Positions 37,591 to 47,469 of a stretch of 64,000 nt of DNA are shown one piece after another. The translations under genes were made by a program, and so were the position numbers. Numbering within the stretch: position 1 is the stretch's first letter; every line of letters begins with the position of its first letter. This stretch comes from Sinohyriopsis cumingii (Eukaryota; Mollusca; Bivalvia; Unionida; Unionidae), in assembly GCA_028554795.2 (NCBI GenBank), contig CM068828.1, forward strand, positions 19,305,936-19,369,935. Reading direction: 5' to 3'. The notes under the pieces are model-generated. The model worked only from the letters and a program-made list of their open reading frames with translations. It was not told the DNA's origin and did not search any database.

Positions 37591-37831
37591 TTCACAATTT
37601 ATGAGAGTACGAGGACAATGTTTATCAGACATTTTTACAGGTAGCTTTGCAGTGTTACAGGAAGCTTATTGGAAAATTTGTATCCATCCTTTCTATCCAC
37701 CAGTATTATTCTCTGTCATGTTTTTCTTAGGTATTAAACTATATACAGGAGTAACGACTTGCGTGTCTGACAGTCTATCTATATGTCTTGTCACGTATTC
37801 TTAGCTATTACACTATCCATAGAAGTACATA

Positions 37832-37836
37832 CTTCC

Positions 37837-37888
<52 letters not shown>

Positions 37889-37910
37889 GTCTGTCTGTCT
37901 GTCTGTCTGT
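37832..37910. repeat. (CTAT)n(CTGT)n microsatellite
   Basis: About fourteen CTAT units followed by about six CTGT units. Confidence 0.95.
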
Positions 37911-38495
37911 ATATTTATTAATGAAACTTTTATTGGAAATTACCATACTTCAACGAATCAAACGTTTTCAGTATTACTTCGTTGGGTGTTATAATAGAAT
38001 CCTTATATTGTTTTTTTTTATCAGCAAAATATTTATTCCAATGAACACAGAATTTGAGAACAATAGGACATAGGTTGAAAACTCGGAAATTTTTCTCGCC
38101 TTCGTCCTTCTCGTCATCACCTTTATCGTCCTCCTCCTCACCTTACTATTATTATTAGTATTATAAACAATGGTTCGTTTACTGCTTTGCTTTGAAAATA
38201 TAAAAGTCGCATAACAAAATAATCCAAAATTATAAAGCTACCTATTCTTTGATGGTAATTTATTGAGATGATTATATAATAAAAAAACGAAGTTTAGCCT
38301 CTTTTTCTAATGAAGACCTTAAAAGGAATGAAATGTATTCTTTGCGAATCATATCTTTGTACAATAGGATTCACATGTCAGAGTGTAATATAACGGTAAA
38401 ATAAACAATAGGAATGCTGCACTGTTACTTAAACAAAACATCAAAACATTAAACGAGCATAGAAAAAACTGAAAGAATGGTCAAAATATTAAAGG

Positions 38496-38629
38496 AAAGA
38501 CTGGTCGGCTGGGTGATGTGACTGGGTGTGACATGATGCTACATATCTGTGACATGATGCCCCAGTGCTAGCCATCACTATAAATTGCCACACTGCAGCC
38601 ATCGTGGTAAAATGGTAAATATGACTAAC
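38496..38629 (+). mobile_element. SINE family B, 5'-truncated copy
   Basis: Matches the 3' half of the SINE at 41386-41708. Shared blocks are GACTGGTCGGC, TGTGACTGGGTG, GACATGATGC, CCCAGTGCTAG and GCCACACTGCAG. It lacks the tRNA-like head. The flanks ATATTAAAG and ATATTTAAAG could be an imperfect target-site duplication. Confidence 0.75.
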
Positions 38630-38651
38630 ATATTTAAAGCTAGATATAAAA

Positions 38652-38654
<3 letters not shown>

Positions 38655-38688
<34 letters not shown>

Positions 38689-38742
38689 TATAGACAGACA
38701 GATATATACATACATACATACATACATACATACATACATACA
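38655..38742. repeat. (CA)n and (ATAC)n microsatellites
   Basis: A (CA)16 tract at about 38655-38686 and an (ATAC)10 tract at about 38704-38742. Confidence 0.95.
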
Positions 38743-38837
38743 CAAGTGTTGTATTTTTTTTAAAAAGTATTGGAAATACTCTGCGAGAAAACATGCTGTT
38801 AGCTGGTGAGAATATTATCAATTTTTCATCGCAGTTT

Positions 38838-38877
38838 TTACGTATGTATGTATGTATGTATGTATGTATGTATGTAT
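38838..38877. repeat. (GTAT)n microsatellite
   Basis: About ten GTAT units. It is the complement of the ATAC tract 100 bases earlier, so the pair could form a hairpin. Confidence 0.95.
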
Positions 38878-38949
38878 TCATTATTTCAACCACCCATCCA
38901 CCCACACATCGATCTATTTAGCGATCTACGTATCTTGTTTTTCTTCGGA

Positions 38950-39130
38950 TTTAAGCTATCGACAAATATACCTACATGTCTGTCAATGGAACTATACACC
39001 CTACATGCCTATCAATGGAACTTTATACCTACTAGCATATCGATCATTATAAATACCTTCTGTCCTATCATTCGGAATATATATCTACTTGCCTATCCAT
39101 CGACATATATACCTACTTGCCTATCATTCG
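38950..39130. repeat. Diverged tandem repeat, about 30 bp
   Basis: Loose copies of ATATACCTACTTGCCTATC with ATCGAC or ATTCGAA; six or so units. Confidence 0.6.
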
Positions 39131-39189
39131 AACTTGAATTGAAAAATTAAATTATTTAAATCTAACACTTTCCTTCAACTCATAACCTC

Positions 39190-39415
39190 ATCCAGACACA
39201 TAGATACAACTTTAAAAGTAACACTTGACGCTCATGCCGACACTTAGATACAGCTTTAAATGTAACACATGACACTCGTGCCGACACTTAGATACAACTT
39301 TAAAAGTTACACATGACGCTCATGCCGACATTTAGATACAATTTAAAAGTAATACATGACACCCATACCGACCCTTAGATACAACTTTAAAAGTTACACA
39401 TGACACTCGTGATAT
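39190..39415. repeat. Tandem repeat, about 45 bp, five copies
   Basis: Units with CACTTAGATACAACTTTAAA and ACATGACGCTCATGCCGA; moderate divergence. Confidence 0.85.
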
Positions 39416-39473
39416 GAGACTGTTTGCCAGTATTTTAACTGAATTTATTTCTCAATATTTTTAATTAATTTTG

Positions 39474-39602
39474 AGACGGTTCCATCATTGTAATGATGGT
39501 CAAGAGTCCGTGGAAAATGACCCACGTTCTGGAAGACCGTTGTATGCGATTGGTGATCGGGAAGTGGCTGACGTGAAGTGGGAAACTAACGAAGATGAAT
39601 GA
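39474..39602 (+). mobile_element. Mariner-like transposase fragment
   Basis: A 42-codon open stretch whose translation contains DGQESVENDPRSGRP. This is the linker motif (R/K)DGRESVEDDPRSGRP between the two N-terminal DNA-binding helix-turn-helix units of mariner-type (IS630/Tc1-mariner) transposases. Upstream residues RRFHHCN fit the end of the first unit (WF.RF...). The catalytic DDD domain is not seen downstream. No terminal inverted repeats were found. It is an old fragment. Confidence 0.7.
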
Positions 39603-40090
39603 TCCACAGCTGAATATTATTATATCGTCATAATCATTCATTCGTTTAATATCTTGAAAGATCCAGCATTTGTGGATGGCTGACTCGGGTTGAGGTCGCC
39701 AAACAGCTATTCGACAAATATGGAACGAGTGACCAGAGACGTTTGAATGAACCTGATGCACAAGAAATTAATATAGTTTCGTTTGGAGAAAACGAGCAGA
39801 GACCAAAAATCACTAGACGTATCGGATTGTCAGAAGAGTTTTATATGCATTATTTTATGTATATTACATTTATATTTTTGCTGGCTTTTCTTAATGATTG
39901 TACGATATGCATATCTGTATTTCTTATTTCATCTTGTTCAAAATCATGTTCATGGTGTATCTGACCAGTAACATTTATTTTGTAAACAACAAATACATAG
40001 CTAAATATTTCTCTGTGATTGGGAATTAAATATTCCAACCATTATAATGGAGATAAACAAATGTATTTGAACCTTGGTCTAAGACAGCAG

Positions 40091-40122
<32 letters not shown>

Positions 40123-41373
40123 GACAAAAACGTATTTTTGTATGTGTGTAGACATAAACGTATATATGTGTTTAGACAAAAACGTGTTTTTGTACGTGTG
40201 TAGTCAAATCTTATGTGTGACCAAACGGTCGAATCTAATTGGATGTTTAAACATTACAGAGGGTGTCCGAACTAATTAAGAGTCGATGTAACAAAAACTA
40301 CCATATTCATGATCCAAAATGTTATTACGGTAGTTTGCCGTTCAACTTGCTGTTCCTGCTCTTTTGAGCAGTGCAAAATTCTTCGCTGAATAGAATTTCC
40401 TCGTTGCATATTCTATGATTGACAAAAAGTCCACTGCTTTTGAAAATAACTTTCGAAGTATTGACCTAATGAATAAGTTTTCCTTTCATTTATGTCAACA
40501 AGTAGCAAGGACGATGCAATTTGTCCAGCAAAGGTGTTTTGGACGAACTAACATGGAAAATGATTCCTTCTTTCTTCGTTCGATTGATATGTGTTGAGAT
40601 TATTAAATCGGTAATGTGGCGCATAGTCTGGTATTAAACACTGAATACTCTAGTAATGTCAAGTTCACACATAACACACTTTTAAAACCCAAGAAACAAT
40701 CAGATTTTTTTTCTCGTAGGTAAATAGGTCAACAAGTACTCCACGACGCGGTGCTTAATACATGATCTACTGCAGATAAATAGTCTGTCCTACAAGGCTT
40801 TCACGTGGCTTTACCTGGACTTCTCTAACTTTTCTGAGCACCAAAACTTGACCTCAGGTTCGAAATCAAAAGCGCTGACAAATTGAAATATTGCACAGAA
40901 TAAAGCCATATTCATAAAACTTCGTTTCAAAGCTTTGGTAATTCTCCAATCTGCATACGCTAAATTTCAGAGATATAAAGGAACTTAAAGGATTGCATCC
41001 AAACATGGAGTCTGAATCTTGCATTTCAAGACTTTCCTGTTCATGATGCTTTGAGAATAAAAGGACGAGGTGAAACGTAAACCAAGAATGTCCTCTTCCT
41101 AACACAAGAGCAAGGTGTAACGTAAACCACGAGTTCCTTGTTCCCTACTTCGAGAATACATTGGAAGATGTAACATAAATACAACCGAACAGATCTTCTG
41201 TATGTTGCAAGTGCATGGCTTGATATATTATGAAAACCATGAGTTACCGCACTGGGTGACACCAACCCTAATGACGACACTGCCTTTAAGCAAGGCCTAT
41301 AGTTAGTACCAAGCTGAAACGTTTCAAAACTGGTCCGAATGTATGCTATCAGCAAAATATTATCTTTACGGAG
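39603..41373. other. Unannotated sequence
   Basis: No recognised gene. A 73-codon plus-strand open frame at 39743-39964 and a 104-codon minus-strand frame at 41041-41355 match nothing I know. The latter overlaps a loose repeat of about 55 bp (GTAACGTAAACCA(C/A)GAG). Confidence 0.4.
40096..40205. repeat. (GT)n plus a 28-bp tandem repeat
   Basis: About thirteen GT units, then three copies of GACAAAAACGTATTTTTGTA-type sequence with a (T)GTGTGTA linker; the unit itself is partly palindromic. Confidence 0.85.
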
Positions 41374-41385
41374 ATATTACATAGA

Positions 41386-41708
41386 TGTGATGTGATTTGG
41401 ATTTTTAACGTAGCTTTAACAATTTTTCAGTCAAATTGCACCGATGTCTGCAGTGTGGCAGTTTATAGTGATGTCTAGCACTGGGACATCATGCCGCAGA
41501 CATGTAGCATGATGTCCCACCCAGTCACATGATTCTGACACCAGGCCGACCAGTCCTAACACTGACCTCTTAATGCTGAGCGCCAAGCGAGGCAGTTGTT
41601 AGTACCATTTTTGTAAGTCTTTGGTATGACTCGGTCGGGGATCAAACCCACGACCTCCCGCATCCGAGGCGGACGCTCTAACCACCAGGCCCACCGGAGC
41701 GGTATAAT
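41386..41708 (-). mobile_element. tRNA-derived SINE, full length (family B)
   Basis: On the minus strand it starts with a tRNA-like head: GGCCTGGTGGTTAGAGCGTC, then CGCCTCGGATGCGGGAG, then a box B-like GGTTTGATCCC. A body of about 230 bases follows. The 12-bp sequence ATATTACATAGA occurs at 41374-41385 and again at 41709-41720, a perfect target-site duplication that fixes both ends. The 3' half recurs at 38496-38629. The family belongs to the tRNA-headed SINE class; I know similar heads from mollusc repeats but cannot name the family. Confidence 0.88.
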
Positions 41709-42027
41709 ATATTACATAGAAAAGCTGTAATATGTCAAAATCCTCACAATAACTTCAGTAAGGTGCTTCGTGTCTGCAAAATTGTTTTCGAAGAAACTAG
41801 AAAAGAATTAAAATTAAAATGTTTCGTTCATCGATACTATAAAGATTGTTTAACACCCTGGTCGCTATGACAACAACGCAAGTTTGTTTCCTCATTTGTT
41901 CTATGTATTAATATAGTTCATATAAATAAACATGTCTTTAAAAAAATCAATTAAAAAAATCCTTGGCAATCGCGCAGAATCGGATTTTATAAGCCCCCCC
42001 CCCATGGGACTGTATACTGAATAAAGT

Positions 42028-42144
<117 letters not shown>

Positions 42145-42414
42145 CATTCATTACTCACGCACTTACACGCACTTACACACGCACACACGTACTTACGTGT
42201 ATGTATGATTTAAAAAAATGTATTTAAAAAAGTACATTGCTTTATTATCTTTTGGTCTATCATATATACAAAGTGTGGCCTTCCTTTCATCTGAACACTT
42301 TAGGCTAATGACTGTGGCCTTCCTTACCAAATATAGAAGATTATAGATCAATACCCATGTACTATATTTAGCGCGCAGACAGTAAGACTTGAAATAACTT
42401 AACTTCAACACAGA

Positions 42415-42530
42415 TATACGGTGTCGGCTTAGTCTAGTGGATACATCGCTCGACCTTTTGGATAAGCTAAAATTTACATTACATGAGTTCGTCTCATGGT
42501 TTCCACTGACGCAATCCGACATATTTTTAA
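42415..42530 (+). mobile_element. Possible tRNA-headed SINE fragment
   Basis: TAGTCTAGTGGATA (about 42431) fits a Pol III box A (TRGYNNARNNG). GAGTTCGTCTC about 55 bases later is a degraded box B at the correct spacing. The body is unlike families A and B and no duplication is seen. It may be a third, older SINE or a chance match. Confidence 0.4.
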
Positions 42531-42621
42531 TTTTACAATCATTCTTGACTTTGTTAATTCCTGCATACCTTTGACAACGAAGCAAAGTAAATTACACGAG
42601 AAATGACCTGCTATGGTGGAA

Positions 42622-42695
42622 TGAAATGAAATATAGTGATTAGGTCGAATGGTCGAGGCAAATGAAATATAGTGATTAGGTCGAATGGTCGAGAG
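42622..42695. repeat. Direct duplication of 35-37 bp
   Basis: Two near-identical copies of AAATGAAATATAGTGATTAG followed by GTCGAATGGTCGAG. Confidence 0.85.
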
Positions 42696-44489
42696 AAACT
42701 CTGCTCAAGGAACAATAAACATCTCATACGTTCTTCATTAAAATGAAGATCTTTAAAAACCTTATTGCATGATTGGTAACAATGACTATTTCAGTGAGAA
42801 TCCAGTGGAAATGCTGGTGCATTATACAAATATCACTCGCAGGGTAAAATATGGATAACACCAGTCTGTACTGAACCTGCGGCCACTTTGAGAACACCTA
42901 CTTACAGACACAGAAATGACAAAAGCGAACCGCGTATACACCACATTTTTTCAAAAGTTGGGGGGTTGGGTTAATTTTAAAAAAGAATCACTCTGACATC
43001 CCCGGTCACAACTCGCGATTGACGGATGAATAAAAAACGATCTTTAGCCTCCGAACATGAGAAATTGTGTAAGTAGGAGTGCCGATTTCTGAAAAGTCAT
43101 GTAACAGTGCTTTATAAAATCGAGTCATCACAACATCAAGAAATTTAGTTGCTGGCGAGATAGTTTTTGCATTGTCTTTTTTCATCGAATCTTGGGGATT
43201 TGTGGACCCTAGGGAAAAGCCTCCAGTAGGCCCCTATGAATTAGAAGGAAAAAATGTTCTTATCTTCGGCGGTTAGCTACCTGGCAGATTTAATACTCAA
43301 AGAAACATTTTCTTTCAGGTTTTTGACACTGAGGACATTTTCGTGAGGTAATTTTGAGAATGTTTGGCCAATGTATTTGAAATTTCTTGTAGGAGAGTTA
43401 CCCGTTCGTTAAATTGTTTGATACATTGCTTCTGTTTTTCCAGAACGATTTTCCATAGCATGGTCAATTCTCGTTTGATAAAGGATTGAAGTTTATGCTA
43501 GAGAAATGGCTCTCCACGTTTTCTCTTTTATCTCTCCAGTGGAATATTCAGTTTTAGCTCCAAATATACGGTGTTTATTCAGATTTTTGCACGTGTTAGA
43601 TTGGTGTTGGCATCTGTAAAGATACATGTTTCGTTCTTGACAGGTTCTTGAAAACAAAGTTAAAACATAGGTCATTGCTAAGCTTAGGAATTGCTAAGTG
43701 TTTCGTATTGCATCACTAGCAACATCCTGTGGTATATCGGTGAATACGAGTATAGGAGTAGTTATCTGTGGCTACTGAGGGTCATATGAGTTAATACAGG
43801 GAACATGGCCATAAAATATATGGGGTCGAACGGGAAATTAACATGGGAGCGTCACTTCGGGGTCAAAAGTGTTTGTAGGGTCAAAAGTGTTTATGATGTC
43901 AAAAGTGTTTATGAGGTCAAATCGGAAGGGAGGTGGCTTTAAGTCTGAATCGTGAACATAGACATACACAAAGACCTATACAATACAAAGACAAAAAAGT
44001 GTTTCCCAAGAGTAAAAGAGTACATCTTTTCGAGGCATGGGAGGAGCCCTAAATGGGTCATTGGGGTTTGTTAACCGAAATGAGTTAAAATAAATGGTTG
44101 TACCCTGCGAAATCATCGATGTAGCACGTCATGATCACTTCGGATCTCATCCATGCATGTGCAAACAACTCGGAATGTCACCGCCACCTTAACGTAATGC
44201 ACCCGTGAAAGAAGAATACACGTTGCCTGTGGCTTTGCCTGGTTACTGCGATTATTCCAAACATTCAAGGGGAAATGGCCTAAATATCTGGGAGGACTCA
44301 AACAATTAGCAAGAGTAGGATTTATCTACTTGGGATAAGGAGATACAGTCCAGTATTGCGGTTGCGATGAGTCACTTCACGAAAGGTATTAGAAAGACTC
44401 AGCTTACCTGGAACATGCCGGATGGTCTCCACTGTCACGGCCTTCCTTTAGTAGAACCCAGTTAATATAAGTGTCTACGTACCTTTGCA
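42696..44489. other. Unannotated sequence
   Basis: No gene recognised. Four copies of GGTCAAAAGTGTTTATGA lie at about 43860-43925. The stretch at about 43190-43250 with GGACCCTAGGGAAAAGCC resembles the GGACCC scrap near 33050 and may be an old interspersed repeat. Confidence 0.4.
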
Positions 44490-47469
44490 ATCCATATTGA
44501 AAATAATATTCGAGGTTGCCAAAAGAATTGCAAGAGAAGATCTACGAGGAAGTTTGGATCGGACTTGCAAGAGTAAAATCTCAATTGTGACTGTAGAACT
44601 TTTGTGTAAAGAAATTCACAGGAGGATTGTAAAGAAAGTCAATAATGAAATCATATTTCTTTTGATTAAGACTTTGTTCTTCAGAGTATTTCTCTTTAGA
44701 TTATTTACATAAGAAGATTTCGTTGGCATTCTTGAAAAGTTACCCTCATAGCCAGTGGTCAGAAATTATTTTCTACGTCGGTCTTCAACTCTGCTACAAG
44801 AGTGTGAATAACTAAGGACATTCAAAATTTGCCTGACGTGTATAAAGGCTTACCACCATGCCACAACCTTAATCATGAGTGTTGCAACAGATTCCATGGA
44901 AGGAAGTCAATGACAGTATTCAAACCTTGAATGATTACCAAAACTTTTAACAAGAACTGTTTCATTTGAATTGTGGACGCAATGTGGTAAGTGTATGTGT
45001 TAGTGACTACATTTCGGGGAGTTAGTTTACCAGCAGATTCCGTGTGGGCTATTTACAAACAATTCCTGGAAAAGCATCTTGACCTTGTCAACTTTGTATT
45101 TACGAATAGGTCCTGAAAATACATAATGACCTTTTCAACTTTGTATTTACGAATAGGTCCTGAAAATACATAATGACCTTGTCAACTTTGTATTTACGAA
45201 TAGGTCCTGAAAATACATAATGACCTTGTCAACTTTGTATTTACGAATAGGTCCTGAAAATACATAATGACCTTGTCAACTTTGTATTTACGAATAGGTC
45301 CTGAAAATACATAATGACCTTTTAAACTTTGTATTTACGAATAGGTCCTGAAAATACATAATGACCTTTTCAACTTTACATTTACTTGCAAAGATATCAC
45401 GGTTGCTCCTCCAACTTTAAATGTGCACGAGAGACTCATTCTGTTAAAAACGTTGCGCTTTCATATCGATATTACTCTACCTCTTTGTGAAGAAAATATT
45501 CGTGACGCTTTATCTACTGTGGATGCTTACGAAGATGTGTGCGCAGCTTGTTGGTTACACGAACATTGAAAAGATGTACGTGATTGAAAAAAGTGTTGGC
45601 TTCGATGCTTGGACACAAGAATGGGCTGACTATGCCAAAGATTTATATAACTGATCCAAGAAATGGAATTGACTTAAAACCCAAAGTGAACAATCTGACA
45701 TTTAAACTCGTGTTAGCAACAGTCGCAGAAGAACACGACAATGAGGAAAGACCATTCTTAGAGGAAAAATTAGAGACTGTTCATGGTGTGTCAGGCATTC
45801 ATTTCAGAGTTTTCTACTCCTGAAAGAGAAAAGATGTCACCTCCAGAAATGCACACCATCACTCTCATGCCAAAAAGGAAAAAGAAAGGGAAAACCTTAT
45901 TGTCCATACTAACGAAAGCCCATCCACCTATGTGAAAACAACTTTTTCAAACAACCCTTAAAGAAATCATCGATACCGTTTGTGAATGTTGTTTTAATGT
46001 CTTGAAAGGAATGGCACCTTTGTCCAAGTACCAAAAAGAACACTTAGGAAAGCATCGCAACGTTTTTCACCAAATGGTCAAAAAGAAATACCCATCAGTC
46101 AAAAGAAAACGATGGTGCGAGGTGGAGGAATTCTACCCTTGCTCAATGGAGTGGCTGATCCTTTGTCTGAAGGGCTTATCGGACAAGATTTCGCAAGCAC
46201 CAAGAATTAAAGAGAGGATAGATAAGAGGATCCCTTTTCTGAAAAGACGTCATACGTTTACTTTGGAATCTCATGGAAGGATAAAAACTGACTTTAGTGC
46301 TCTACAAACGATGGATGAAATTCCTTAATGGCAAGAACCCCGTATCCCATTTACCTCACCAATCCTGATCTGACTGAGATGTCACAGTTACAACATAAAT
46401 TACAACCTTTGATGGATTACATCGATATGCCAGGAATGGAAAAATAGCAAGTTACTGTCAAATCTTGCAACGTCTTCAACACTTTCACCAGAGAGTTTTA
46501 GACGAAACAGCTAAACCAACTCGGAAAAATGTCAAAGCGATGATGAAAAGCCAAACCACCACTCCCAGTGACCAAGACATACATGGCCACATGGATGCAA
46601 AAGGAAGAAGATGCACGAGAAGTCATTCAAACGCTGTTGTCTCCCATTCCTAGAAAAATTGCAACATCCTTGTTGACCCCTTCCTTAACTCCCCAATGAA
46701 AAGAACTCAAAGCTTTGGTTAAAAAGATGTTGATCCCTTGTTCGGCAGAAGTCAAAAAGAAAGAAGGGAAGCCAGAAGTGAAAAAAGAAAGCAAGAAGAA
46801 AGTAACCCCTTTGTCATCACCACCACTCTCGGTGACTACTCCTGGGCACGTCGTACATGCCAAGCAGGTTGCAAGCCTAATGAAACACGTCAAGCAGGTT
46901 ACTAGCCCAATGATACCAAGAGTAGCATATGTGAACAGTGGCTGACTTATTGAAGAGAGTCCTGATGGAGAATCTTTTAGCCAGCATTTACTACGATCCT
47001 GCCTATCATGCGGATTATGAAGGAGTTAAAAAATTGTATCATGCTGCCAAAACCAGACTGCAAGTGTACACTTACACCAGGTGCGAAGAAGTTACAAGAA
47101 CAAGCGACGTACCCGTTATACAATCCCATTCGACGAAAATGTTCCAGAAATCAAACCAAAGTGGAAGGCATCAACAAATTGTATTACCAAATTACCAAAC
47201 CGGACCACAGAATAGTTTATCGTCACTGGACGAGTGTGTGGATGCCATCCTCCCATCTATAAATTAGAAGACAGGAACAACGAAGTGTTAAAAGGAACTA
47301 CTTGTCTGTGTTACAATTAGTGACTAAAAAAAGAAGATGATGTGTACAGTATTGAAAGCTTTCTCGATCGAAGAACCCGTACAGTATTCCAACGCAGTGG
47401 AAGTGTACTGGAAAGGATATCACCTGCGTTTTGATTCTTGGATTGCCGTTCTGCAAGTCATCAACTATA
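44490..47469 (+). mobile_element. Fossil Polinton/Maverick-like element, decayed
   Basis: A run of plus-strand coding remnants unlike anything nearby. The clearest part is at about 46938-47270, which resembles the front of the retroviral-type integrase carried by Polintons. A chromodomain-like scrap typical of the integrase tail follows at about 47350-47450. Upstream remnants at about 45400-45830, 46002-46330 and 46465-46900 are Lys-rich small proteins of the kind found next to the integrase in these elements; their individual roles are not assigned. The element is clearly broken, with many disruptions, and is incomplete: I saw no polymerase, packaging ATPase or terminal inverted repeats. The left boundary is uncertain. 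On the right it ends where a minus-strand LINE begins. It is old. Confidence 0.6.
45070..45380. repeat. 47-bp tandem repeat inside the Polinton-like fossil
   Basis: Near-identical units with AACTTTGTATTTACGAATAG and GTCCTGAAAATACATAATGA. The landmark recurs at 45091, 45138, 45185, 45232, 45279, 45326 and 45373, exactly 47 bases apart. High identity means it expanded long after the element decayed. Confidence 0.95.

Noticed and set aside
41600-41705. tRNA-like sequence considered as a tRNA gene
   Set aside because: It is the head of family B, bracketed with its body by a 12-bp duplication.
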